Shown here piece after piece: positions 46,769 through 58,370 of a stretch of 64,000 nucleotides of DNA. Below the pieces are notes generated by a model, which was given only the letters and a program-made list of their open reading frames with translations, was not told the origin of the DNA and made no database searches. The number at the start of each line of letters is the position of its first letter. Position 1 is the first letter of the stretch. The stretch lies in the NCBI RefSeq assembly GCF_932526225.1, contig NC_064042.1:6007540-6071539 (forward strand), written 5' to 3'. The position numbers were made by a program, and so were the translations under genes. The DNA is from Nematostella vectensis. Its lineage: Eukaryota > Cnidaria > Anthozoa > Actiniaria > Edwardsiidae.

Positions 46769-49700
46769 ATGGCGTCCTTTAACCTTGTCCTCGTATTTGT
46801 TGTCGTATTTCACGCGCTGATCCTGACCATGTGTAGCGATGGCGCGAAGATCGTAAGCTTTTCCATGCTGGGAGGAAGTCAGTACCTCGGCATGAGAAAA
46901 ATCGCGCTTGAGTTAGCCGCCAGGGGACATGAGGTGCGAATATGATATTGTTAGGTCAAGTTATTTGTTCATGGGACCGTTATGCTGTATTGTCTGCATG
47001 GGAGAAAGAGTTTTAATGCGGAGTTCCTAACTCAACTTTATGTTGCGAGTGATCTACAGTTTCTTCCTTAACCGTCTGTCTGTCTTAAATACATAGTTCT
47101 TCTTAACATAGTTTTTTTAATCAATAGTACTGCGCGATGGACTGGTGGTTGAAAAATGTCAAAACTACCCTTGTTATAATCTGTGGAATTGTTCGTAAAC
47201 TTTATCGTGATGATGGTGTTGTGGTATCGTATAGCTCCTGATATATCCTAGTAGTTTTAATAAAGAGGGTTATTATGAATATTCTAGCAACGCGTTATAT
47301 GCAAACAATAACAAACATAATAATCCCATGAAGAACATAATGTATTTTTTATTAGTTTCATATAATATTACTGTATGTAGTATAGGTCATTACATTTTGC
47401 GGGTTTGTATGTACTTTTTTCTTTGTATTATTTTTTTCGCGGTTGTAGAACACTTATCTAGTATCACGTAATTTTTGGTCACGCAACGAACCTAAAAGAC
47501 CTATGCTCACCCAGACACATCTTGTGTTTGAATTTCCATAATTTACGGTCCAAAAGCATCTACAGGCGTCTCTCGTTAGAAAATCGAATCAAAATAGCAA
47601 TGAGGGCTTCCTGTGGAGAACAAATACGATTATCGGGGTGGTGGTGGTGGGGGGCGTTTTTTTTTTTTTTTTTTTTTTTTTGAAGGCCCGTTCAGATCAA
47701 TTGTTTACTCATGTCGACTTTCTATTCCTTTGCAAATTTCAAGAGGGGTGGAGGGGAGGGGGTGGCCCATTGATCCTCTATGTTCTAGTATTCCCCTCAT
47801 ATGTTTTCCAAAGTCCTCGGGAAACCAATATCCTTACCACCGGTAACCCAACATTTTATTGGGAGCCAAAAATAGTAAAAAATGATAATAATGTTGATGA
47901 TGATGATAATAATATCTTCACCACAGTTAAGGTACATTTATCCTTACCACAGATAACCCATATATTAACCACAGGTAACCCATATATTTTACAGGTGACC
48001 ATACTCGTCAGCTCAATTCAGAAGACCAAGCCAACCACAGGGATTGCTCACGCCGTGTATAAGGTACCAGTCGAAGAAAACTTCATGGAAAACCTTGTAA
48101 CGCAATCCATGAAGAATGGCCTCATGTATATGTTTAGTGAAAAGGGCATGTTTGGTTCGCAAAAGCTGTTCTGTGAATGTGCTCTTAACGCATCCGATAT
48201 TCTAGAACCTTTGAAAAAATTTGATCTCGTCCTCGCAGACAACTCTAGGCTTTGTGGTGTAGTTCTGGCCGAGTATTTGAATGTACCCCGAGTTGACTAC
48301 AGCCCCGTAGCCCCCAGGAGCCCGGTAATCTACCAAGCTCACGGTCCATCCTTCCCGTCTTATGTTCCGCTGATATTGTCAAGGAACCCAGCAAGAATGA
48401 ACTTCTTACAGCGACTCAAAAACACTCTTGTCTTCGTGGTGGAGCAAATGATGACAAGGTTCTTGATTTTCCCACTCTTTGACGATATAAAGCAAAGATA
48501 TAATATCAATCCTGAAATGAGTTACGGGGAGAGTTTTGGCAACGCAGAGATGACACTTTTTCTAGCGGACCACGCCCTGGACTACGCTTTCCCTCTACTA
48601 CCAGGTGAGACACGCCTAACTCAATACAAAGTGAGTACTCAGTTGGTAAAAAAGGTAGATTATTACACTAGTAGCAATACATACAAAGACAATCCTGGTA
48701 CAGTAGTTGAGTCCTAACTAGGATTATAAACTACTGTCAATGACAGGCACCCCACTTGGCGGCCAAAAAATGGGTCATTTCTTATTAAGGAATCTTCAAA
48801 TACTATGCTTTTTCCATATGTTACCTATGACTGCGCACCCCCCCCCCCCCCCCCCCACCCCCCTTCAGCCAATCCTGGGTACGCGCCTGAATAATCTCCA
48901 TGGTTGCCAAACTGCACGGTTAATACATTGTGCTAGCGTTTCGTCACATTAGTCGGACTGTTGCCGCTGTGCGTATTACGAGATTTCTTTAATAATAGGC
49001 CACTACTTCCTTTGTGGTTTAGGGTTTTCGGCGAAACCTTTGGAACCCGTGTTGAGTATTCACTGGGAGATGTCTTTATGAGTAAAATTGTTTTGCGTTT
49101 TTTTTTTTCTCAGGACACAAATTGATTGGTGGTATAAACATTGAGCCAGCCCGACCCCTTTCCCCAGAGTTTCAACATATAGTTAACAAGTCAGATGGCG
49201 TCATCGTTGTATCGTTTGGTTCAAATTTTGCCGCCATTGCTGACAAAGAAGTCGATGTTTTGGCAAGGGCGTTTGGTCGCCTCAAAGAGACAGTTATTTG
49301 GAGGCAAAAAGGTGGGCTTTGCTATCCGAGTTTACCCGCCCTCTTTCGAAATACACAAAATTTATTGAAACAAATCATTTCAAAATGTGGGCCATAGAAA
49401 CCTTTTGATAGTATTGACCACCACTCTTGTTATATTGTTGTCAATCAGGGTACATTCCGGCCAATCTGAGCCCAAACATCAAAACCGTTGAATGGCTTCC
49501 TCAGAATGATCTCCTGGCGAATGAGAAAACTCGCGTGTTTGTGTCACATCTTGGCCAGAACAGCTTGTATGAGGCTGGCTATCACGGGATTCCTTTGGTG
49601 GGTGTTCCCTTATTTGGTGATCAACCCGACAACGCTGTGCTTGTGGAGGATAAGGGACTGGGACTAGCAGTCGATATCCACACGGTGACGGCTGATAAGT

Positions 49701-50136
49701 TGTACCGAACGATACGACGAGTTATCGACGAGCCCCGGTGAGTTTTTCTGCATTTCAGAGGCCTTGCGGTTTACCCAAAGCCAGGAGACATAAGCAATTG
49801 TACTTTATTTATGAAGCATTTTTATGTCATATGGTTAAAATACGTGCGTATTTCAGATTCAAAGAAAACGCGGTGCGTATTTCCCGCCTGATGCAAGACC
49901 GCCGACGCTCTCCGACAGAGGAAGCTGCTGATTGGATAGAATACACATTACGACACGGAAGATTGACACATCTTCGCCCCGCCTCAATCCACCTGACTTG
50001 GTACCAGTACTTTCTCCTAGACGTCATGCTCTTCATGGGCGTGGTTCTGCTGTCTGTTGCCATGGTGATCAGACTTGTCTTAAAACTTGTCTGCTCGTGT
50101 TTTTGTCGAAAGAGAACGAAGACTAAGACACAATAG
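46769..50136 (+). CDS. UDP-glycosyltransferase copy 2 (5 exons)
   Basis: Exons 46769-46933, 47995-48604, 49114-49311, 49449-49737 and 49857-50136 have the same lengths as copy 1 (165, 610, 198, 289, 280 nt), giving 513 aa. Signal peptide MASFNLVLVFVVVFHALILT; GGSQYLGM with Gln at the catalytic His site; Asp retained in VLADNSRLCG; donor signature SHLGQNSLYEAG; membrane helix FLLDVMLFMGVVLLSVAMVI. Exons 4-5 and the start of intron 4 are almost identical to copy 1, while exons 1-2 differ much more. It starts 467 bp after the stop of copy 1, and both share CCTCTTATC(A/G)GAGATGGCG at the start codon, suggesting a duplicated promoter. Confidence 0.92.
47815..47994 (+). repeat. Degenerate acceptor-derived repeats before UGT copy 2 exon 2
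   Basis: Units such as CCTTACCACCGGTAACCC, CCTTACCACAGATAACCC and TTAACCACAGGTAACCC precede the used acceptor TTTTACAG|GTGACC. The organisation matches the arrays before exon 2 of copies 1 and 3, with more decay. Confidence 0.65.
48743..48889. mobile_element. MITE family B, left-truncated copy
   Basis: It matches 51595-51762 (GGCCAAAAAATGGGTCATTT, TTATTAAGGAATCTTCAAAT) and ends AATCCTGGGTACGCGCCTG. A C tract of about 16 bases lies at 48841-48856. The left inverted repeat is lost. It lies in UGT copy 2 intron 2. Confidence 0.7.
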
Positions 50137-50280
50137 AAGGCATAGACACGATAGAAAAAAAGACGCAATAGAAGACAAAGACACAGTAGAAAGCAAAGAA
50201 CCATTAGAAGGCGATAGAAGAAGACGCGATGGACGACAAAGACGCAAATAGAAGCAAAGACGCAATAGAAGGCAAATTAC
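50137..50280 (+). repeat. Degenerate repeats of the UGT stop-codon region
   Basis: After the stop of copy 2, motifs like AAGACGCAATAGAAGGC recur about eight times (CGATAGAAAAAAAGACGCAA, AGACACAGTAGAAAGC and so on). The same motif spans the last codons and the stop in all copies, so the terminal coding segment seems to have been tandemly multiplied. Confidence 0.65.
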
Positions 50281-50460
50281 TTTCACCTCGTCCTCGTATT
50301 TGTTGTCGTGTTTTACGCGCAGCTCCAGACCGAGTGTAGCGATGGCGCAAAGATCGTGGGTTACCCGATGATGGGTTATGAAGAGAATCGCGCAGGCGTT
50401 ATTGTTATATATAAGGGTTGTACTCCCTTATATGGGCTATACGGGGACGTGTCGCTGGAC

Positions 50461-50760
50461 AGGGTATGGTTTTTGACCTCTGTCCTAAACAGGGTATATA
50501 TTTCAGGCCTCTGTCCTGAACAAGGTATATATTTCAGGCCTCTCAGTCCTGAACAGGGTATACATTTCAGGCCTCTCTGTCCAAAACAGGGTATACATTT
50601 CAGGCCTCTCTGTCCAAAACAGGGTATACATTTCAGGCCTCTCTGTCCAAAACAGGGTATACATTTCAGGCCTCTCTGTCCTTAACAGGGTAAACATTTC
50701 AGGCCTCTCTGTCCTGAACAGGGTATATATTTTAGGCCTCTGTCCTGAATAGGGTACATT
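50461..50760 (+). repeat. 33-bp minisatellite in pseudogene intron 1
   Basis: About eight copies of a 33-bp unit containing CAGGGTATACATTTCAGGCC and TCTCTGTCC. The unit is a multiple of three, so the frame is open as an 11-residue repeat (GIHFRPLCPKQ). The last units decay to about 50950 (CCTAAACAGGGT motifs). Confidence 0.88.
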
Positions 50761-51594
50761 ATGTTAAGCAAGACTGTCCTAAACAGGGTACCGATTTAGT
50801 TGCCATGCTAAAATTCGTAACCGCTGGTATGATCCCGCCGCCGATCTGACTGCCTTGCTTGCTCTCACGTGCTAACAGGGTCCTAAAATCAAGGGTGTTA
50901 TCCTAAACATGGTATGCTTTTTCAGAATTTTTGTCCTAAACAGGGTCAGGTTTCAAAACCGCCAGCGGCAACCCTATACCCAAACATAAGGTTTAGTATA
51001 TACTATTTGTTTGTGTTCATCTAATCCCTTGGGGTTAAATTTGATTTTGCCTACGATCAGCCCTGTCCTCCCCTTTTATGGAAGTGCCAAGATAAACCAG
51101 ATGATTCACCCCATACAAATAAAAAAAATCCAACTTTCACTTTTGACCTGACATTGTGTGTTCTTACGAGAGGTTGATATTTTCAAATAAATGGAAAAAG
51201 TACCTTTCATAGAAATATTGATAAATGGGCAACCAAATTCATTAAATCTAAAAGCGCTTGGCAGAGTACAGATTTGAGAATAAACAATGGGAAAATAAGG
51301 CGATCACATTACTAAAAAAATGCCACTCACGCCACCATATTTTACACTCTTGCTCAATCAAGCAACGCAAAGAAACCATTTCCATCAACTTAATCAAGCG
51401 AGTAACTAAGGCCTTTTCAATCAAATAATGTTGATCAAGTATCATACTTCGATTGTGGAGGGTTATTTTAAAGTAACAAAATAGACAATAACAAATAGAA
51501 CATAATTTGCAAATATACCATAATAAAACAAAGATACAAAGGAGTATCTTATGGACATCATTCAAAATTAGTCTAATGCTATTAGTGTTAACTA

Positions 51595-51762
51595 CAGGCG
51601 CGTACACAGGGGGTGCGCGCGCACCCCCCTTGGCTGCCCAAAAATGGGTCATATGTCTTATTAAGGAATCTTCAAATACTAGGCTTTTTTTTCATAAGAT
51701 ACCTGGCTGCGCACCCCCCCCCCCCCCCCCCTCCCCCTTAGCCAATGCTGGGAACGCGCCTG
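51595..51762. mobile_element. MITE family B, complete copy
   Basis: Left CAGGCGCGTACACAGGGGG and right GCTGGGAACGCGCCTG are inverse ends, with C tracts inside both. The interior matches 48743-48889. The ends resemble those of family A (CAGGCCCGTACCCAGG), so A and B may share a transposase source. Confidence 0.75.
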
Positions 51763-51982
51763 AAATAATGCTATTAGTTTTTCAAGAAGGATGAAAACAG
51801 ATGATTTGCTGCACTGCTGGCTGTGTGGCGGGTGCTCTGGTTGTTGCAAACACATGATGTGGCTAATCAAGATGCATATCATTGAGATATAAACAATAAT
51901 ACTTAGTCCATAATACTTAGTCTGTGTCACGCTCACCTTGCTAAACATATGATACAGCCCATTTTACATATCATATAATATT

Positions 51983-52303
51983 ACCAGGTAATTCATATCG
52001 CAATCACAGGTAACCCTCATGATCATCACATGAAACCCACAACCAGTAGAACATGAGTTCTTCTGAGGTAGCAAATATGTTTAGGTAGACTGTATTATCA
52101 CCGTAGGTGACCCTCGACCTTACCACAAGTAACCCCTATTTTCACAAAAGGTAACCGACAAATATTACTAAAGGTAGATCATATCTCAACAACGATAACC
52201 CACAGGTAACCCACATATTCATCGCAGGAAACTCAAATCTTTACCACAGGTCTTAACCATATTTTACCACAGGTAACCCATATCTCTACCACAGTTTACC
52301 CTG
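51983..52303 (+). repeat. Acceptor-derived degenerate array before pseudogene exon 2
   Basis: About 13 units of roughly 24 bp with the core TTACCACAGGTAACCCATAT in varied states run up to the former acceptor TCTACCACAG|TTTACCCTG. This is the longest of the three arrays of this type. Confidence 0.75.
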
Positions 52304-53135
52304 TTAGTCAGCTAAATCCATAAAATCAAGCCAACTGAAGAAATCACTCACGCTGTCTACCAAGTACCTGTAGACAAAAACTTTGTGGAAAACTTTGTTC
52401 CCGCGCCATGAAACGGCATAAAAGAACTATTTAGCAAGAACAGCATGGCGGCGACACAAAAGATGTTTTGAAAGCTACTTTGAACGCTACTGGCATCATA
52501 GACCCTTTGAAGAAATTCGATCTGATCATCACTGACTGTACTATACTGTGTGGCGCAATTCTGGCTAAGTATTTGAACATACCTCGTGTCGAGTACTGTC
52601 CTTCGGCTCCCAGCTTTCCAAAAAATGTACCAGCACCACGGTCCGGTATTCCCTACCTATTTCCCGCAAACAATGTCGAGCAATCCGGCAAGAATGAACT
52701 TTCTACAGAGAGTTAAGAACACTCTTATCTACATGGCTGGTCAAATTATGTTTAGAGTGTTGCTATCAAAGTTTGATGAGATCAAGCAAAGATTATTGTA
52801 TTAATCCAGAATGCAGCTTTGCTGAGAGTATAGGCAAGGCTGTTTCTCTCGGACGCTGCGTTTGACCCCGCCTTTCCATTATTACCAGGTAAGCAATGTG
52901 TCTTCTTTATTTTACTTCTTCTCTTGGTTTAGGAAGCTTTGGAGACAGCAACGCCTCGTTGTTCTCTGATTTGCCCTAGAGGAGGGAGAAAAGGTTTCGA
53001 CCTTCAAACCTTCGATATAGTTGAAATTCCATTTAAGAACACAACTGTACAAAAAATAAGGACGTTAGTCTGGGTACCCTGTGGTGGCAAAATTACAAGG
53101 GAAATGTTTCTACTTTTCGTGGATAGAATAGACAG

Positions 53136-53514
53136 ATATGGCGGACCGAGCATGGAGACAAGGCTAAGACTTGTGTGGGGCAAGCAGTTCTCTAATCAAT
53201 GTCTTTATTACTATCAGCAAACGTTTGACGAATAAGAAATTGCCGATGCCAATAGATTTGGAGACCTTTGTAACTACAATTTCAATCAATCAATTTTTAT
53301 TGGTAAAACTTGGTGTTAACATACATGGTACTGGGGATTTGCTGAAAAATTGCAACATAAAATGCTATGCGTAGTACTTACGCATAGCTTTTGAACATGT
53401 TTATGATTTCTATCAATTCATTGTCAATCATGAAACTTTTCGGGGCAAATTCGTATGAAAAGGCGCAAACACAACATAAGTCTTAGCCTCGTTTCCATGC
53501 TCGGTCCGCCATAT
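53136..53514. mobile_element. MITE with ATATGGCGGACCGAGC ends
   Basis: Left ATATGGCGGACCGAGCATGG (then AGACAAGGCTAAGACTT) and right AAGTCTTAGCCTCGTTTCCA (then TGCTCGGTCCGCCATAT) are about 37-bp inverted repeats with two mismatches. The 379-bp element has no transposase. It lies in intron 2 of the UGT pseudogene. Confidence 0.82.
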
Positions 53515-56500
53515 TTGAAATGGTTTATTCTATGCCTCAGTCTGTCCATACACAAACCTTGGAAAGAGAGCCATTTAAACCTGGAAGCTCGTCCTACGTA
53601 TTCAACACAAACAGTTCTCGAACACGTGTTCAATCCGAGGAAAGGGCCTTAAAACTTTTGCTAAAAATATGGGTTTCATCTAAGCTAAAAATGTTACCAA
53701 ATTATCAATTTTCTTTAGTAATCTTTCGATACTTTTTTTACTAGCTCACAAGGTGATCGGTGCCTTGAACATCCAGCCTCCCCGACCCCTCTCCCCAGAG
53801 TTCCAACAGATAGTTAACAAGTCACATGGCGTCATCATCGTATCATTCGGCTCAAATATCGCAGCCATTGCTGACAAGGAAGTCGATGTTTTGGCAGAGG
53901 CGTTCGGTCGACTGGAAGAGACAGTCTTCTGAAGACAAAAAGGTAAATTCACGTTTGGTTTGATCTACACTTTTCTAATATTTTTAGAAATTCCTCCAAA
54001 AGAACATTTTAAAAGTTATTGCAATAATTGTAAATCAGGGTACATTCCGGCCAATCTGAGTCCGAATATCAAAACCGTTGAATGGCTTCCTCAGAATGAT
54101 CGTCTGGCAGAAAACGCGCGTCTTTGTGTCACATCTTGGCCGGAACAGCTTGTATGAGTCCGGCTATCGCGCGATACCTTTGGTTGGCATGCCACTCTTT
54201 GCAGATCAGTTTGACAACGCTGTGCTTATGGAAGATAAGGAACTGGAACTAGCAGTCGATTTCCACACGGTAACGGCTGATTAATTGTCCCGAACGATAC
54301 GCCGAGTTATCGACGAGCCCCGGTGAGTTGTGTAAATGATTAACCTATTCGCTACCGTGCCTCCCTAAACTGGCCATGTGTATTACCCGAAAGAGAAAAA
54401 GCACTAACTACAAACACGGAAGCTATTTATCTCGCTATACTAACCAGTATTTATATCTACATCTACCTAATACCTATACGAGAACAGTATTGATTAAAAA
54501 GAAATGATCGCTTGACATAAAGTTGCATGGACCCTCCCACGTTCTCCCTCTCACAGGGGAGCCTCCCCACCCAACCCTCTCACAACCTCCTCTTCCCCTT
54601 TCTCTCACTCCTACCCACCCTTCCCCAGCCTCTTCCTTCCCATTCGTCTCCAACCCCTCACACTCACCACCTCCCGACTCACCATATCCATATCCAGGGG
54701 ATACGTTTGCAAAGCTAGTCACCTGACAAAATTTCCAACGAGGCTCGTTCGACAAGTAAAACACTAATTTTATTCCAGGTTCAAAGAAAACGCGGCGCGT
54801 ATTTCCCGCCTGATGCAGGACCGCCCACGCTCACCGACAGAGGAAGCTGCTGATTGGATTGAATGCACATTACGTCATGGAAAATTGACACATCTTCGCC
54901 CCGCCTCCGTCCACCTGACCTGGTACCAGTATTTTCTTCTTGACGTCATGCTCTTCTTGGCCGTGGTTCTGCTGTCTGTTGCCATGGTGATTTGACTTGT
55001 TTTTAGACTTATCTGCTCGTGCTGTTGTCGAAAGCAAGCGAAGACAAAGACGCAATAGAAGGCAGAGACGCAATAGAAGGCAAAAACCTAGTTGAGACAT
55101 TTGTCCCTGGAGTCTTTTTCACCATCTGTAGTACCTATCATTTCTTTTAGTCAGAAGTTTTCATTTTCGCCATTTGTAAAAATGCTAAAAATGCTTAAAA
55201 ATATACATCTTCAAGCAGGTATCTGAGATGCTTTCACTAAAATATCGTTCATAAAGTATCAACCTTCGTGCAAACAGTAACAAAAGAGTAGGTTTGTCGA
55301 CCCTTCAACCCTTCTTCTAATATTCGTGTTTTTCAGCATCAATCTCTTCGTTTGAGAAAACACGTAGGGCTTCTCGATGCACCAAGTCACTCATTTCGAT
55401 CCGTTTGACAGTTATACTTGAGAGTTTTCATATCACAGCCAAAACATCGCAGAAAGTAATCAGCCGTGGATTTTTAACAGGAAAATACGAGGATTCGAGA
55501 AGGATCATTTGGACAGCAAAATGAGATGTTCACCAAACCACAACCACACAGACATTAATAGATGGATACAAAACAAAGCTTTTTCTCTAACACAAAGGAA
55601 AATTTATGTGATATTTTTGTACTTTTATAAACAAGGTAACGAGTCTGACGGGTCCTTTCTTGTAACATACATAAAACTCTAATCCTTGAGTTAAAGAAGG
55701 CCAGTCATGACTCAAAAGAATCCATTTCCATCGGCTAATTCAAGCGAGTAACAAACAAATATCATTAATGAAGCATCAGACTTCAATCATGGATAGTTCT
55801 TTTGAAGTTTTCTTGCAGATGATAAATTTTCAATTGTTAACAAGGATCAAGGAGTGGTTGATCGACATTCTTACTGTTGTCGATGGGGAGGCTAGACAGA
55901 AACTAGCTTAGTCCGTCTTCAAGTAATCGTCTGTACAGTCCCTAGCCTGCTAACTTATTCGGAAATGTTTTGTTTTCGAATATTGGATGTTTTCCCACCT
56001 TTCCGAATAAGCCCGAATGAGAGCCGGCTAGCAGGCTATACAATCCGCAGCCGTATTTATGCTACTTAAACTAGCAGGTGTTCCCTAGTAATTTCCAGGA
56101 TTCGCAATTATGTTCGAGAGGTGTTTGTTATCTTCTGTGTCATCCGAACTAGAGATTACTTATAATAAAACATCGGGTAACGCCTTAACGAACCTCACAC
56201 CTTTCTCAAAAAAATTTCCTTAGAATTCGAGAATTAGATCGTAGAAAATCTTTGTTCGTCATTTAACATGGAAATATGACAAGCAAGAAATTCATTGTAT
56301 GGTTTCGTTTTAATGCCTACGTGGCTAGTGAGGCCAGGCAATTAAAATCTTCTCGAGGTGGTTTGTTGGCAGCATGTGGTTTACACGATGTTATTAAAGT
56401 TTTGAATGACAATTTTAAATTTTTCTTAGCAACGAAATCTTTATCTTGACATTCAAGTTTATCATCCTCTCGCACAAATCGCGCGTGTCCTAAATGCTGT

Positions 56501-56578
56501 AAACGCAGGATTCTGACATGAGCCATCTTGTCCGTGGCGCTTTAACTATTAAAACAGGATTTTGTGGTTTCATCATCA

Positions 56579-56757
56579 AAATAGGCCATTCCAGCTATAA
56601 GAATGCGCGCGCATTCACCATGGAAACCTACCTCAACTACCGTCATGCAGCGTGCGCTTCGTTTGGCGCAAGCTTAAAAATGCGCGCGCTTCATTTTGGT
56701 AGTTGAGGTAGGTTTCTATGGTAATGCGCGCGCAAACTTATAGATGGATGGCCTATT
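56579..56757. repeat. 179-bp fold-back element with GCGCGC motifs
   Basis: Arms 56581-56642 and 56697-56756 are inverse: ATAGGCCAT...TGCGCGCGCATTCACCATGG...CCTACCTCAACTACC against GGTAGTTGAGGTAGG...CTATGGTAATGCGCGCGCA...ATGGCCTAT. A few mismatches and a short loop remain. It is MITE-like; an RNA copy would fold tightly. Confidence 0.75.
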
Positions 56758-57344
56758 CAGCCCAACAATTCTGGCCCAACAAATACTGTTCCTCCTGCAA
56801 TTGGCTTTCGCGCTCAAATATCATTACCTGGTAAACGCTCTATTATGCTTCATGTGTTAGTAGCTGTACACAGGCTATTTTGTACACAGTACAGTAGGGT
56901 CCTGGACTCCGGAACACGATATTGAGGACAGTTTTTAAAGTCTTGAGAAGCTCCATACATTTGTCAGGGGACAACGAAGTGCTTCGTTTCGACACTCTTT
57001 CTTTTTAACATCTTGTTATTTTCTCGTAGCTTTCATGCCTCATGTCATCTCTGAATATCTCTGTACTTGTTTCTCTCTCCTTTTACTCTCTCTTCCTCAT
57101 CTGTATTTCACCTCTCAACAACCTTCTCTTCTTTGGACTCCCACCCTAACTGACTGTTCGTTTTGTTCGACTCTGACTCTCCTTTCTTTCTCTTTCTTTT
57201 CTCCTCCTTTTATAACTAACCTTCTAGGTGAATCTTTGATGTCCTTTGTACTGGAAAAGGTGTTACTTGGTTCCTTAGCGAAAAGTACAGATGCTGGGAA
57301 TCCCCTTTTGTTTAGAAAGTGTTAACGCGGAATTTATTTATTTT

Positions 57345-58010
57345 CAAGCCCTTATGTTTATTGGCTTTGTCACACAAAAATACTACGGTTTACAATAGGA
57401 AATAAAGAAAATAAAGAAAATAAGAAACAATGTGACGGGAGAAGAAAACAGGGCGTAAGCCCCAATTGAAATTCTTTCCCAACAAATTACAAGCAATAAA
57501 AATTCTAAAACGAAAATAAAAATTGAATTACATAAATTTAAGCTCTTTGAAATTATGGAGGTTGGTAAAAAGCAAGTTTCTCTAAATAGTGAGTTGTCAG
57601 CTGATATCTGAAAGACGAAAGCCTAGTGCAAGATTTCATAAGTGAAGGAAGACTATTCCAAAGTTTGACAGTTCTAGGGAAATACGAATTCCTGTAAAAA
57701 TTTTGGTTGTGATTGGAAAAAAGGCGGTAATTGTTAGGATGGTAATTTCGAGTATTGTAACGGGACGTTGCTGGAGAGAGAAGGCTAGCTAAACTAATGC
57801 TCACATCACCATTTTATATTTTAAATAACAGAACTAGATCGGTTATGTCTCTTCGATGTTCTAATGGGAGGAGCTTAAGAGTTTTCAGCCTTTCTGTGTA
57901 TGAAACATCGGCGGGATAGTTCAAAATAAACTTGGATGCTCGACGCTGGATGTTCTCAATTTGAATAGCACACAGTCAGTACTCGTAATTGACATGTGTG
58001 ACACATTTTC
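57345..58010 (-). pseudogene. Non-LTR retrotransposon remnant, reverse transcriptase C-terminus
   Basis: The minus-strand frame 57804-57553 contains YRNSYFPRTVKLWNSLPSL, the hallmark of the C-terminal end of a non-LTR retrotransposon RT ORF. Upstream, with a stop in between, the minus strand reads IQRRASKFILNYPADVSYTE and LLPLEHRRDITDLVLLFKI, also typical. The AT-rich part at 57345-57550 is probably its 3' UTR. The 5' end is missing, as is usual for such insertions. Confidence 0.8.
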
Positions 58011-58370
58011 TATAAATGTAATATCTCATAATATAAAGTATCTTTAGGGACGATCAAACTTTTGAGGAATTGGGAGGGGGGGTTCTTGGAAAAACAAATA
58101 ACAATTCACGCGTGCTCTTTGGGTATGTCCAAAGTAAAAAGACCGAGTCCATACATATCCTCTCGTCAAAAGCAAGAACATAGTATTGCTTTTTCTCTAG
58201 TTCTGTGATACGGTGGTTAAAGATAGCACTGCGTAACATAAGGTCGATAATGTGCTATAATTGTGGGCTATTGTTTGGTTCCTTCATCCAGTGTTGCATT
58301 TAAAAATGTACTGAAATCGATTGTATTGAGTTAAAAGGAGCTGGTCGTTCAATACGCAATATCAGAAGGC

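Larger units (their letters stand above)
50281..55060 (+). pseudogene. UDP-glycosyltransferase copy 3, pseudogene
   Basis: All five exons are recognisable but broken. Exon 1 (about 50281-50398) lacks the ATG and has a deletion after GYPMMG that removes the GGSQY site. Exon 2 (about 52304-52890) has in-frame stops soon after its start (AGCTAA, CCATAA) and frameshifts. Exon 3 (about 53753-53942) has TGG changed to TGA in the FWRQKG motif. Exon 4 (about 54038-54323) has a frameshift near LLANEK and a TAA in ADELY. Exon 5 (about 54779-55057) has a TGA at the end of the membrane helix. Its exons remain close to the intact copies, so loss of function looks recent. Repeats and a MITE occupy its introns. 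Confidence 0.9.

Noticed and set aside
47638..48717. Single 359-codon frame covering UGT copy 2 exon 2
   Set aside because: The first 110 or so codons run through a poly-T tract and acceptor repeats (intron), and the last ones read past the exon donor. The exon is 47995-48604.
54523..54764. Frames in 54523-54764 on both strands
   Set aside because: Low-complexity C/T-rich sequence within intron 4 of the UGT pseudogene; no domain or splice support.
56695..56720. let-7-like seed TGAGGTAG
   Set aside because: Only the seed matches and it is part of a MITE-like fold-back; the rest does not fit let-7.
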